A model generated the notes under the pieces. It was not told where the DNA came from. It searched no databases and worked only from the letters and a program-made list of their open reading frames with translations. A DNA stretch of 64,000 bases from an uncultured Algibacter sp. (GTDB lineage Bacteria; Bacteroidota; Bacteroidia; Flavobacteriales; Flavobacteriaceae), in contig NZ_CANKXG010000001.1 in NCBI RefSeq assembly GCF_947487575.1, positions 1 to 64,000 on the forward strand, in the 5' to 3' direction. Both the position numbers and the translations under genes were made by a program. Positions 9,146 through 18,334 of the stretch are shown here, in pieces; position 1 is the stretch's first letter; each line of letters opens with the position of its first letter.

Positions 9146-11741
9146 AAAAATACCAACATATACATATTTAAAGTACTGTTTAACTATATTATTTTTTATT
9201 AGTTACTTAAATATAAGTGCACAAAATTCAAATTATAAAGAAGGTGCAAAATATACCCTAGCTGAAATTTCGGTTGCTGGAAACACAACGTTTAGCGAAC
9301 AAACAATCATTACATATTCTGGTTTAAGAAAAGGTAAAGTAATAACCATTCCTGGTGAGGATATAGGTAATGCTATAAAAAAACTTTGGAACTCTAAATT
9401 GTTTAGCGATATTGAAGTTTACGTTACCAAAATAGAAGACGACGTAGCATATCTACAAATAAAGTTAGCCGATTTACCACAACTTAATGAAATTAAAATT
9501 AATGGAGTAAAAAAGGGAAAGAAAGAAAGCATTATAAAAGAAAATAAATTAAAAAAAGGCACCAAGGTAACTGAAAATTTAATTACCAATACCAAAAACT
9601 TCCTTACCAAAAAGTATAAAAAAGACGGATACCTTAATACTAAGATTCATATTAATACTATTGAAGTAAAAGACACTATTAAAACTGCCAGAGTAAACAT
9701 GGTACTTAATATAGATAAAGGCGAAAAAGTAAAAATTAAAAACATAACCTTTAATGGAAATGATGTGCTAAGTGACAAAAAGCTTAGAAAAAGCATGAAA
9801 GGCACTAGAAAAATTAATCGCATAAGAATTTTAAAACGTTCAAAGTTTATAGACTCTACTTATCGAGCAGATTTAGGGGAGATTATTAATACTTATAAAG
9901 AAAATGGGTATAGAGATGCCAGAATTTTATCTGATAGTATAATCTATAATAATGATAAAACCATATCACTTAAAATTGATATTATTGAAGGAGAACCTTA
10001 TACTTTTGGTAATATATCATTTATTGGAAACACGGTTTATACAGATAATCAATTAAACAGGTTATTGCGCATTAGAAAAGGAGATACATATAATGGTATT
10101 TTATTACAAGAACGAATTGCAGACAATTCTAAACCCGATGCTCAAGATATTACAAATCAATACCAAAATAATGGCTATTTATTTTCTAGCATTAACCCTG
10201 TAGAGGTAAGTGCTGTTGATAATGTTATTGATATTGAGGTTAGAATATCAGAAGGAAAGCCTGCCTATTTTAACTCGGTTTCTGTAGTTGGTAATGATAA
10301 AACTAATGATCATGTTATATATAGAGAACTTCGTACGCGACCGGGTCAGCTTTACAGTAAAGCAAATGTAGTACGTACAGTTAGAGAACTTGGACAATTA
10401 GGTTTCTTTGATGCCCAAGAAATATCACCAAACTTTAACAACCCTAACCCTGTTGAAGGGACTATTGATATGGAGTATTCTGTTAAAGAAACTGGATCAA
10501 GCCAAATTGAGTTACAAGGTGGTTATGGAGGTGGTGGTTTTATAGGAACATTAGGATTATCATTTAATAACTTTTCAATAAAAGACATCTTTAAAAAGGA
10601 CGCATACAAACCAATTCCTATGGGAGATGGTCAAAAACTTTCGTTACGTTTACAAGCTAGTCGTTTTTATCAAACCTATAGTTTCTCATTTTCAGAACCT
10701 TGGATGGGTGGTAAACGTCCAGTTCAATTTTCTACATCCTTATCACATACTAAACAGTTTTTATTTGACAGAAATACTGGAAATGCCGATAAAAGTAGAA
10801 GTTTTAATATTACAGGAATTACATTTGGCTTAGCAAAACGATTATCTGTTCCAGACGATTATTTTACATTGTCTCAAGCCATAAGTTACCAACGTTACGA
10901 CTTAAATAATTATAACACAGGTTTGTTTACTTTTGGAGATGGTTTTTCAAACAACTTATCATACACCGTTGGTTTAACTAGGAACAATACTAGCGTAGAT
11001 CCAATTTTCCCAACTGGTGGGTCTAATTTTGGAATTACAGCAAAATTCTCGTTTCCTTACTCTTTGTTTAATGATGTAGATTATAAGGCTATAAGAGAAA
11101 CAAGCGACGAACTTAGCGCGATTCCTCTACAATTAAGAACACAAGATGAAAGAGATAGACTAGAAGAAGCAGACCAAGAACGATTTAGTTGGTTAGAATT
11201 TTACAAAGTGAAGTTCTCTGGTGAATGGTATACACAAATAACCAAAAATTTAGTTTTAAGGCCCAAAATTGAATTTGGATTTTTAGGCGCCTATAATAAT
11301 GACAGAGGCGTTATACCATTTGAGCGTTTTTATTTAGGAGGTGATGGCTTAGGTAATTTTTCACTAGATGGTAGAGAGGTTATTCAACTTCGTGGCTATC
11401 CAAATCAATCGCTAACTCATCTTGACGAATCTATCGGTAGAGCGTCACAAGATGGTTCAAGTATTTACAATAAATTTTCTTTAGAATTACGTTATCCAAT
11501 AACTTTAAAAGCATCAGCAAAAATTTACGCACTTGGCTTTATAGAAGGCGGTGTATCTGCAAATACTTTTAGAGATTTTGACCCTTTCAACCTTAAGCGA
11601 TCTGCTGGCTTAGGTATTCGTATTTTTATGCCAGCGTTTGGTTTATTAGGTATTGATTTTGGACATGGTTTTGATGCTTTACCTGGGCAAACAGTAAAAC
11701 ATGGATGGGAAACACATTTCATAATTGGGCAACAGTTTTAA
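9129..11741 (+). CDS. bamA: Outer membrane protein assembly factor BamA
   Basis: Omp85-family insertase that folds beta-barrel proteins into the outer membrane. I place the start at GTG 9129, because a signal peptide (residues about 14-31, KYCLTILFF... ending ISAQ) follows directly, whereas the longer frame from 8979 adds residues unlike any export signal. About five POTRA repeats (roughly 40-440) precede the barrel. The barrel carries the Omp85 motif RGYPNQSL and ends in HGWETHFIIGQQF with a terminal aromatic. It overlaps uppS and is followed by two ompH genes, the usual Bacteroidota order. Confidence 0.95.
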   Translation: MNNLAKKIPTYTYLKYCLTILFFISYLNISAQNSNYKEGAKYTLAEISVAGNTTFSEQTIITYSGLRKGKVITIPGEDIGNAIKKLWNSKLFSDIEVYVTKIEDDVAYLQIKLADLPQLNEIKINGVKKGKKESIIKENKLKKGTKVTENLITNTKNFLTKKYKKDGYLNTKIHINTIEVKDTIKTARVNMVLNIDKGEKVKIKNITFNGNDVLSDKKLRKSMKGTRKINRIRILKRSKFIDSTYRADLGEIINTYKENGYRDARILSDSIIYNNDKTISLKIDIIEGEPYTFGNISFIGNTVYTDNQLNRLLRIRKGDTYNGILLQERIADNSKPDAQDITNQYQNNGYLFSSINPVEVSAVDNVIDIEVRISEGKPAYFNSVSVVGNDKTNDHVIYRELRTRPGQLYSKANVVRTVRELGQLGFFDAQEISPNFNNPNPVEGTIDMEYSVKETGSSQIELQGGYGGGGFIGTLGLSFNNFSIKDIFKKDAYKPIPMGDGQKLSLRLQASRFYQTYSFSFSEPWMGGKRPVQFSTSLSHTKQFLFDRNTGNADKSRSFNITGITFGLAKRLSVPDDYFTLSQAISYQRYDLNNYNTGLFTFGDGFSNNLSYTVGLTRNNTSVDPIFPTGGSNFGITAKFSFPYSLFNDVDYKAIRETSDELSAIPLQLRTQDERDRLEEADQERFSWLEFYKVKFSGEWYTQITKNLVLRPKIEFGFLGAYNNDRGVIPFERFYLGGDGLGNFSLDGREVIQLRGYPNQSLTHLDESIGRASQDGSSIYNKFSLELRYPITLKASAKIYALGFIEGGVSANTFRDFDPFNLKRSAGLGIRIFMPAFGLLGIDFGHGFDALPGQTVKHGWETHFIIGQQF

Positions 11742-11825
11742 GATAAAAAATACTTTGGCACGATATTTTCTAATAACACATTGATGATTTGCAAGAGAAT
11801 TGAAATTTTTAAGATTAAAATTCGT

Positions 11826-11833
11826 TAATTTTG
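11826..11833 (+). promoter_or_regulatory. Likely -7 box upstream of the first ompH
   Basis: TAATTTTG matches TAnnTTTG and lies 79 bp before the ompH ATG. A TTG at 11800-11802 is the only upstream partner, at a long spacing of 23 bp, so the call is moderate. Confidence 0.45.
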
Positions 11834-11912
11834 AAGATACAATTTAAAAAGGCAGAAAAATCATCTGTCATTTTAGAATTTATAAGCCATAAATTACAAA
11901 ATATTAAAACAG

Positions 11913-12917
11913 ATGAAAAATAACGTTCTTTTTTTACTGACATTAGTTTCTATGCTAAGCTTTTATTCACACGCACAACGTGGCGTAAGAATTGCTTATA
12001 TAGATACAGAGTATATTTTAGAGAATGTGCCAGAATATCAAGAAGCTATCGCGCAATTAGAAGATAAAGCTCAAAAGTGGAAAAATGAGATTCAATCTAA
12101 ATTAAAAGCTGTAGAACAAAAAAGAAATGATTTAAGCAATGAAAAAGCACTTTTAACAAAAGAGCTTATTGATGAGCGCGAGGAGGATATCACTTTTGAA
12201 GAAAATGAAATATTAGATTACCAGCAAAAACGTTTTGGACCAAATGGCGATTTATTTATCCAGAAGAAACAATTAATGCAGCCAATTCAGGATCAAATTT
12301 TTGCCGCAGTTCAAGATATGGCTGAAAGTAGAAAGTATGATTTTATTTTGGATAAATCATCGGATGCTGTGATGTTGTTTTCAGCAAAACGATTTGATGT
12401 TAGCGATCAAGTTTTAAGAAGCATAACAAGAACTTCTAAACGAAAGCAAGCTAGCACAAAAGCAGAACGTAAAGAGGCAGAACAAGAAGAATTAGTACCT
12501 GAAATAAATGAAGACTTAGAAGCTAGAGAAAAAGCATTAGAAGAAAAGAAAGCGGCTAGAGAAAGTGCAGTTGAAAAACGTAGAGCAGAAATTTTAGCAG
12601 CAAGAGAAGCAAAAAAACAGGAAGCAGAAGCAAGACGCCAAAAAGTATTAGAGGAAAGAGAAAAAGCAAAACAGGCTAAGTTAGATGCAAGAAATAAAAC
12701 AACTAAAGTCGTTGAGGAAGCAGAAGAAACAAATAAACCAAATCAAGCAACTGATTCTGGTGCAGGTGAAACAAAAACAAAAGCTCAACTTGTTGAAGAA
12801 AACAGACAAAAGAAATTAGCAGAAAGAGCGGCAAGAAAAAAAGCCCTAGACGATAGAAAAAAGAAAATATTAGAAGAACGCCAAAAGGCAAAAGACAGTA
12901 TAAACAATAACAATTAA
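11913..12917 (+). CDS. OmpH/Skp-family periplasmic chaperone with long coiled-coil tail
   Basis: Periplasmic chaperone of the Skp type that holds unfolded outer-membrane proteins for BamA. A signal peptide (about 1-21, ending SHAQ) precedes IAYIDTEYILENVPEYQEA, the family's N-terminal strand-helix, and the core ends near residue 165 (YDFILDKSSDAVMLF). The remaining 170 residues are almost entirely Lys/Arg/Glu/Ala heptads, predicted as a long charged coiled coil, making it about twice the usual Skp length. ATG start. It is followed 30 bp later by a normal-size ompH paralogue. Confidence 0.9.
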   Translation: MKNNVLFLLTLVSMLSFYSHAQRGVRIAYIDTEYILENVPEYQEAIAQLEDKAQKWKNEIQSKLKAVEQKRNDLSNEKALLTKELIDEREEDITFEENEILDYQQKRFGPNGDLFIQKKQLMQPIQDQIFAAVQDMAESRKYDFILDKSSDAVMLFSAKRFDVSDQVLRSITRTSKRKQASTKAERKEAEQEELVPEINEDLEAREKALEEKKAARESAVEKRRAEILAAREAKKQEAEARRQKVLEEREKAKQAKLDARNKTTKVVEEAEETNKPNQATDSGAGETKTKAQLVEENRQKKLAERAARKKALDDRKKKILEERQKAKDSINNNN

Positions 12918-12947
12918 TAATTTATAACACACTTAATACTATTTAAA

Positions 12948-13448
12948 ATGAAACAAATTAAAACTCTTTTATTAGCAATCACACTATGTTTTGCAACTGT
13001 AAGTTTTACACAAGCACAAAGTAAAGTTGCGCATATAAACACACAGGAATTGATTGCAGCAATGCCAGCAGCCAAAACTGCTCAAGCAGAAATTGAAGCC
13101 TTAGGTAAAACATACCAAACAGATATTCAAGCTTCAATCACAGAATATCAAAATACAGTTAAGCAATATGAAGCTGAAGCTTCTACAAAAACAGATGAAG
13201 AAAACCAAAAAAGAGGTTTAGAACTTCAAGAAAAGCAACAACGCATTCAACAATTTAGAGCAGATGCTCAAAAAGATTTAGCAAACAAAGAAGCTGAATT
13301 GTTTAAGCCTATTCAAGAAGCTGCAATGAATGCTATTAACGAAGTAGCTAAAGCAAAAGGTTACGAATATGTAATTGACAGAGCATCATTAATTGTTGCT
13401 AACGGTACAGATATTCTTGCTGATGTAAAGAAGCAATTAGGCATCTAA
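12948..13448 (+). CDS. OmpH/Skp-family periplasmic chaperone
   Basis: A 166-residue Skp-like periplasmic chaperone. It has a signal peptide (about 1-23, ending TQAQ), the N-terminal KVAHINTQELIAAMPAAKT, a central helical hairpin rich in Gln/Glu/Lys, and the C-terminal strand YEYVIDRASLIVANGTD. Length is typical. It is the second of two tandem ompH genes downstream of bamA, and hairpins that should end the transcript follow at 13462-13568. ATG start. Confidence 0.93.
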   Translation: MKQIKTLLLAITLCFATVSFTQAQSKVAHINTQELIAAMPAAKTAQAEIEALGKTYQTDIQASITEYQNTVKQYEAEASTKTDEENQKRGLELQEKQQRIQQFRADAQKDLANKEAELFKPIQEAAMNAINEVAKAKGYEYVIDRASLIVANGTDILADVKKQLGI

Positions 13449-13461
13449 TTGAAAAAAGACT

Positions 13462-13517
13462 CTACAACACTTACGTTGTAGTTTCAATTGAAATTGTCAT
13501 TCCCGAGAAATCGGGAA
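13462..13517 (+). repeat. Two tandem hairpins downstream of ompH
   Basis: CTACAAC/GTTGTAG (13462-13481, 6-nt loop) is followed by TTCCCGA-GAAA-TCGGGAA (13500-13517). The second, preceded by GTCA, resembles the GTCATTCC-type palindromic elements seen elsewhere in this window. Neither has a long T run. Confidence 0.6.
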
Positions 13518-13538
13518 ACTAAAATTAAAATATATTTT

Positions 13539-13568
13539 AAAGCTGTCTTCTATAAAGGCAGCTTTTTT
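13539..13568 (+). terminator. Rho-independent terminator after the ompH pair
   Basis: AAAGCTG (13539-13545) pairs with CAGCTTT (13559-13565) and a T run follows. The T run overlaps the start of the likely murI -7 box. Confidence 0.75.
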
Positions 13569-13575
13569 ATTTTTG
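13568..13575 (+). promoter_or_regulatory. Likely -7 box of murI
   Basis: TATTTTTG lies only 7 bp before the murI ATG and shares its first T with the upstream terminator tract, so the murI mRNA may have almost no leader. Confidence 0.5.
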
Positions 13576-13582
13576 TACAACA

Positions 13583-14365
13583 ATGACGAATAAACAACCT
13601 ATTGGCATTTTTGATTCTGGTGTTGGCGGTACCTCTATTTGGAAAGAGATAAACACACTACTACCTAATGAACAAACTATTTATTTAGCTGATAGTGCTA
13701 ATGCACCTTACGGACCAAAAGGTAAAAATGCAATAATTGATTTATGCGTAAAAAACACTGAGTACTTACTTAAAGAAAACTGTAAACTTATTGTTGTGGC
13801 ATGCAATACCGCTACAACAAATGCTATTGATTATTTACGATCAAATTACACCGTTCCGTTTATAGGCATAGAACCTGCAATAAAACCAGCAGCGTTGCAA
13901 ACAAAAACAAATGCTATTGGTATTTTAGCAACTAAGGGGACTTTAACTAGTGAATTGTTTTCAAAAACTTCAAATCTTTTTACCAATAACATTAAAGTTA
14001 TTGAACAAATTGGCAATGGCATTGTAGAACTTATTGAAAATGGTAAGCTACAATCTGATGAGATGAAATCACTTTTAAGAGTTTACTTAGACCCCATGAT
14101 TAAAGCCAATATCGATTATTTGGTTTTAGGCTGTACGCATTACCCGTATTTAATTCCTATGCTTTTAGAGTTACTTCCTAAACATGTTAAAATTATAGAT
14201 TCTGGTGAAGCCGTTGCACGACAAACTAAAGCTGTTTTAGAGCGCTATGATATGCTAAATACCTTATCTATTAAAGCTAAACCTCAATTTTATACTAACG
14301 GAGCTATTGAAGTTATAACATCGCTATTAGGGGAAAATTTTGATGTTGATTATTTGGATTTTTAA
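13583..14365 (+). CDS. murI: Glutamate racemase
   Basis: Converts L-glutamate to D-glutamate for peptidoglycan. The 260 residues show the family start GIFDSGVGGTS, the catalytic pair Cys74 (VVACNTATTN) and the second Cys in VLGCTHYPYL, plus ADSANAPYG. Length is normal and the start is ATG. It closes the envelope-biogenesis block and is separated from the ompH pair by a terminator. Confidence 0.97.
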   Translation: MTNKQPIGIFDSGVGGTSIWKEINTLLPNEQTIYLADSANAPYGPKGKNAIIDLCVKNTEYLLKENCKLIVVACNTATTNAIDYLRSNYTVPFIGIEPAIKPAALQTKTNAIGILATKGTLTSELFSKTSNLFTNNIKVIEQIGNGIVELIENGKLQSDEMKSLLRVYLDPMIKANIDYLVLGCTHYPYLIPMLLELLPKHVKIIDSGEAVARQTKAVLERYDMLNTLSIKAKPQFYTNGAIEVITSLLGENFDVDYLDF

Positions 14366-14374
14366 TGGTATATA

Positions 14375-15454
14375 ATGCAAAACTTTGAACAAATAATTCT
14401 TTTATTAATTTCTGGTCAAGGTATGATATTAAGTATCGCCTTACTTTCATTCCTATTTAAAAAAAAATATTCAACCTTTTTTTTGGGACTTATCACTACG
14501 GTGGTTACATTAGAAATTTTAAATATTTGGGGAATGAGAGTTTCCTATCATAGTCTCAAAACTGCTTTTCCTTATTGGTTGTTTGGTTCATATTTAATTA
14601 TTCCACCAGCCTTATGGTTGTTTGTCAAATCGAATACACAACCAATATTTCATCCTAAACCAAAGAGTTTTATTCTTTTTGTTCCTGCATTGGTTGAAAT
14701 TACAATAGAATTTTTGTCCTTTTATTTTTATAAGTTATTAGCAGTAAATTTCCATTTAACAGAAAATCAATTTTGGTTTACGTTTACTGAAATATTACCT
14801 GTTATTTCAATGGTAATGGTTCTTGTCTTTTTCGCAAAAGAACTAAATAAATTAAAGATAAAACAGAAGCAGCTTCCAAAGACAAAAAATAATTCATTTT
14901 ATTTTTTTAAACTATACACCTTTTTCGTGTTTTTTTCATTGTTAACATTATTCTGGTTGCTAGCAACTTTATTTAATTTTAAAGTTTACTATATTATTGA
15001 AATTGGTTTAATAACATTTCTATTTCTTCTTGGTTATATAGGTATTTTTCAACCCTCATTTTTTGATGTTCCAAAAGTTTTAACAGTAGATACTCTAAGT
15101 CAAAAATTCTCTCATTTTGATGACAAAAAGGAGTTGAAAAGATTAAAAGCACTTTTTGAAGATGAAAAGATTTTTACCAAACAGAAATTAGCCTTAAAAG
15201 ATGTCGCAATACAACTTAATCTTCCTGAACGATATGTTTCAAGACTTATTAATCTACATCTTAACTCTTCTTTTATTACTTATGTAAATTCTTTTAGGGT
15301 TACATACGCCTTAAAGCAAATTAAAAACCCAAGTGAGAGAAATAAAACACTACTAGGTATAGCAATGGACTCTGGATTTAATTCTAAATCATCATTCAAT
15401 AAGGTGTTCAAATCCATGACAGGAAAAAAACCTTCAGATTTTCTCAGTTCATAA
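14375..15454 (+). CDS. Membrane-bound AraC-family transcriptional regulator
   Basis: A 359-residue protein with about six to seven hydrophobic helices in the first 230 residues and a C-terminal AraC-type double helix-turn-helix (about 255-357). The latter is seen in LALKDVAIQLNLPERYVS and GFNSKSSFNKVFKSMTGKKP. This layout, an integral-membrane sensor fused to an AraC domain, is common in Flavobacteriia. The ligand is unknown. ATG start, 9 bp after murI. The next gene, a secreted metallopeptidase-like protein 101 bp downstream on the same strand, is a plausible partner or target, by proximity only. Confidence 0.85.
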   Translation: MQNFEQIILLLISGQGMILSIALLSFLFKKKYSTFFLGLITTVVTLEILNIWGMRVSYHSLKTAFPYWLFGSYLIIPPALWLFVKSNTQPIFHPKPKSFILFVPALVEITIEFLSFYFYKLLAVNFHLTENQFWFTFTEILPVISMVMVLVFFAKELNKLKIKQKQLPKTKNNSFYFFKLYTFFVFFSLLTLFWLLATLFNFKVYYIIEIGLITFLFLLGYIGIFQPSFFDVPKVLTVDTLSQKFSHFDDKKELKRLKALFEDEKIFTKQKLALKDVAIQLNLPERYVSRLINLHLNSSFITYVNSFRVTYALKQIKNPSERNKTLLGIAMDSGFNSKSSFNKVFKSMTGKKPSDFLSS

Positions 15455-15555
15455 ATTATGTCCTAAAATATGATTCTGGACGTCCAACTTCTGTTTTAAA
15501 AGCGATTAACAATCAAAATTGCACTTGATTTGATGATTATTTTAAAACATTAATC

Positions 15556-16698
15556 ATGAAAAATATACTTATAATTATAGTTGGTTTTTTGATTTATCAA
15601 AACGGATTCACACAAATAAAAAGAAATCCAACCAAACAGACTAATCTTACAATTGAAATAAATAAGAACATCGAGTTATTAGGCTTGGTTTATTTTATAC
15701 TATTTGAAGGACAAGATCTTGAAACCAAAACCTTAAAAGTTGAAGGTAAAACTTTACTTAAAAAAGAATGGCACAACTATGGTTTTACGATTTACCAACA
15801 ATACAAGTCTAGTGTCTCAAGTGAAAACTTAGGAAAATCTTTATCAGTTGCCAGTCATTTAAGAATTGAATATATATCTGCTTTTCTCCTTCAAACCGAA
15901 AGTGTCCCACAGGCTAAGTTTTCTGACTCAATAAATAAAAAATACTATTTAGATTTTTCAAAAGAAAAAAATATTGGAGAGGCAAAAAAGAATGCCGAAA
16001 TATTTTTGAACGGACTAAATGCTTTTTCTAAAGAAATAGATTTTGACAACTATTTGACTAACTCAAAAAAATATTATAACAAAGTAATTGAAGAGGTCCA
16101 AAATGGGCTTCCAAATACTAGGTTCATCAAAGTTATGGAATCTTTTTATAAGAAGAAGTTTGACAATTATATACTAATCCCTAGTTTAACCATTCCTAAA
16201 GGAATGGGATTTGCTTTTTGGAATACCAATAGCGCCGAGAAAAAAATATTTAGTGTGTTTGGAGCCTTAGATATTCAAGAATTTGAAAATTCTAAAAATT
16301 TGAAGATGGGTTTTTTAAACCAACAAAAATTAAGAGAATTGACCGTTCATGAATTTGGTCATTCTTTTGTAAATCCAACTATAGATAAATTACCAGCCAA
16401 TCTACTCATACGTACAGAACATCTATTCATACCCATAAAGTCTGCAATGATAGAACAGGATTACATCAATTGGAAATTATGCATTGATGAACATTTTGTT
16501 AGAGCAGGAGAGATTATTATTGCAGATAAAGTTGAAGGAAAAAGCGGGGCTAATGAATTACTTTTAGAGTACCAAAAAAATAGACAATTCAAATATCTTC
16601 CAGAAATACTAATTGAGTTGAGAAAATATGATAAAGTAAAAAACCAATCTTATTATGAAACAGTAAAAAAAATAATGAAACAATTAGCAGAACTATAA
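15556..16698 (+). CDS. DUF4932-like secreted putative zinc metallopeptidase
   Basis: A 380-residue exported protein. A signal peptide (about 1-19, ending GFTQ) is followed by a helical domain and HEFGH at residues 265-269, a gluzincin-type zinc motif, with FVNP right after it as in the DUF4932 family. Peptidase activity is likely but not proven for the family. Starts with ATG. It lies alone downstream of the AraC-type regulator and is followed by a 373-bp gene-free stretch. The substrate is unknown. Confidence 0.75.
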   Translation: MKNILIIIVGFLIYQNGFTQIKRNPTKQTNLTIEINKNIELLGLVYFILFEGQDLETKTLKVEGKTLLKKEWHNYGFTIYQQYKSSVSSENLGKSLSVASHLRIEYISAFLLQTESVPQAKFSDSINKKYYLDFSKEKNIGEAKKNAEIFLNGLNAFSKEIDFDNYLTNSKKYYNKVIEEVQNGLPNTRFIKVMESFYKKKFDNYILIPSLTIPKGMGFAFWNTNSAEKKIFSVFGALDIQEFENSKNLKMGFLNQQKLRELTVHEFGHSFVNPTIDKLPANLLIRTEHLFIPIKSAMIEQDYINWKLCIDEHFVRAGEIIIADKVEGKSGANELLLEYQKNRQFKYLPEILIELRKYDKVKNQSYYETVKKIMKQLAEL

Positions 16699-16890
16699 TT
16701 AAATACGTTTCACAACAAAGTATAAACCTTATTGCTGGCTTTTAGCTTACTTGCGAAAGTCCTCGCAGACTTTCTATTCAGTAATAATTCACTTACTTTT
16801 AGCTTAAAAAAACGCAACAAACCATATACAAACACGTTAAACGAACCACTCCAAAAAACAAACCAACTTTCGATTTAAAAATATATTCCG
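16699..16890. other. Gene-free stretch with a small hairpin
   Basis: This is the first half of the 373-bp gap between DUF4932 and the carbonic anhydrase-like gene. It contains a hairpin GAAAGTC-CTCGCA-GACTTTC (16755-16774). The core AGTCCTCGCA is shared with the structured repeat family, so it may be a decayed fragment. Nothing else is recognised. Confidence 0.5.
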
Positions 16891-17068
16891 GCAAGTTAGG
16901 CCAGAGATTGAAGCGGCATACTTTTACTTTTCTTGTAAATTGTCTAGAACCTTCAAAATAAGTTATAAATTTAATTAATGGATTCCTGCCTTCGCAGGAA
17001 TGACAAAAAGTAAAAGATATAACGGAAATCTAGACCTCCCGATAGCTATCGGGAGTGTTTACGCCCAA
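16891..17068 (-). repeat. Structured intergenic repeat, copy D, with a nested palindromic element
   Basis: Read on the minus strand, it begins with TTTGGGCGT two bases after the 17072 stop. The first hairpin site holds the perfect palindrome CTCCCGATAGCTATCGGGAG (17036-17055). The conserved TTTCCGTTA arm follows, then a second stem built from complementary ACTTTTACTTTT-type arms. Inside that stem is a copy of the ATTCCTGC/GCAGGAAT palindromic element (16982-17001). It ends in GCCGCTTCAATCTCTGGCC, a diverged form of the CAATCCCTAACGC end. Confidence 0.7.
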
Positions 17069-17071
17069 ATA

Positions 17072-17587
17072 TTATTCCTTAAACCAACCTGAGTATTTGA
17101 TATAAGCTTCGGAAATACGGTTTATTTCGCCCGAAACGAGCTCTTTACTGATCTCTTTTACTTTTTTAGCGGGTACGCCTGCATAAATACTCCCAGACTC
17201 AATAATAGTGTTTTGTGTAACCACAGCACCTGCAGCGATAATACTATTGCTGTTTACCACACAACCATCCATAATGATACTTCCCATACCCACCAAAACA
17301 TTGTCGTGAATGGTACACCCATGCACCAAGGCATTGTGGCCAACGGATACGTTATTACCAATGGTTGTGCCTGCTTTTTGATATGTGCCATGAATAACAG
17401 CACCATCTTGTATATTGACCTTATTACCCATTTTGATAAAGTTTACATCACCACGAACTACGGCACTAAACCATACGCTGCATTGGCTTCCCATGGTTAC
17501 CTCGCCTACTACAGTTGCGTTTTCGGCAATGAAACAATTTTTTGGTATTACTGGTGTGTTTCCTCTAACTGGTTTTATTACTGGCAT
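17072..17587 (-). CDS. Gamma carbonic anhydrase-like protein
   Basis: Left-handed beta-helix hexapeptide-repeat protein of the gamma carbonic anhydrase/YrdA group. I use ATG 17587 (171 residues, MPVIKPVRGN). The longer frame from 17656 would overlap the end of the upstream response-regulator gene, and its extra 23 residues do not resemble the family. Likely zinc ligands are His66, His84 and His89. Only 7 bp separate it from the LytTR regulator gene. CO2 hydration is possible, but many YrdA-like members have no demonstrated activity. Confidence 0.88.
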   Translation of the reverse strand: MPVIKPVRGNTPVIPKNCFIAENATVVGEVTMGSQCSVWFSAVVRGDVNFIKMGNKVNIQDGAVIHGTYQKAGTTIGNNVSVGHNALVHGCTIHDNVLVGMGSIIMDGCVVNSNSIIAAGAVVTQNTIIESGSIYAGVPAKKVKEISKELVSGEINRISEAYIKYSGWFKE

Positions 17588-17594
17588 AATTTTG

Positions 17595-18329
17595 TTATTT
17601 GAAATAAGATAGTAATTGAGATTTTTTTGACGCTGAAACCATAACTTGTTTTCCATTACTTAGCATTACGCTTCCGCCCTTTCCTTTTATGTATTTAACG
17701 ACTTCGTTTACATTAACTAGATAGGATTTATGTACCCGGGCGAAACCAGAATTAACTAGAGCTTCTTCAAAATACTTGAGTGTTTTGCTTACTACTTTCT
17801 TTTTACTGTTGTTTAAATAAATTTCTGTGTAATTATCATCAGCTTTGCAATACAAAATATCTGTGGTATTTAGTATTGCAAATCCGTCTAGTTGCGGAAT
17901 GGTAATTTTACCTTCTATATTATTTGTTTTTGGAACTAGTATTTGATCTTGAAGTGCATCTTCTTTTGTTTTTATTTCGGTGACGTAATCTACAGCTTTA
18001 ATAAGTTCGTCAATTGAAATAGGTTTCATTAAATAGTAACTTGCATGTGCATTTAATGCATCTATAGCATAATGATTATAGGCAGTTACAAAAATGGTTT
18101 CAAAATTTATATCACCCACTTTGTCTAATAAATCGAAGGCATTGCCATAAGGCATTTCTACATCTAGAAACACTAAATCTAAATTGTTATTTCTAATTAA
18201 AACTAGGGCTTCTTCAACATTAGCCGCCTCGCCCAAAACAGTTACGTTTGGGCAGTACTTTTTGAGATAGTTTTTTAGAATTTCTCTACTAGTTTCTTCA
18301 TCTTCAACTATTATTGAGGTTAACTTCAT
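17595..18329 (-). CDS. LytTR-family response regulator
   Basis: A 244-residue two-component regulator. The N-terminal receiver domain has the acidic pocket VEDEE near residue 10, phosphoacceptor Asp56 in LVFLDVEMP and a Lys in LMKPIS. The C-terminal LytTR DNA-binding domain (about 140-240) includes ILYCKADDNYTEIYL and FARVHKSYLVNVNEV. ATG start. It is 5 bp downstream of the cognate sensor kinase gene. Target genes are not evident. Confidence 0.95.
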   Translation of the reverse strand: MKLTSIIVEDEETSREILKNYLKKYCPNVTVLGEAANVEEALVLIRNNNLDLVFLDVEMPYGNAFDLLDKVGDINFETIFVTAYNHYAIDALNAHASYYLMKPISIDELIKAVDYVTEIKTKEDALQDQILVPKTNNIEGKITIPQLDGFAILNTTDILYCKADDNYTEIYLNNSKKKVVSKTLKYFEEALVNSGFARVHKSYLVNVNEVVKYIKGKGGSVMLSNGKQVMVSASKKSQLLSYFK

Positions 18330-18334
18330 GTTTT

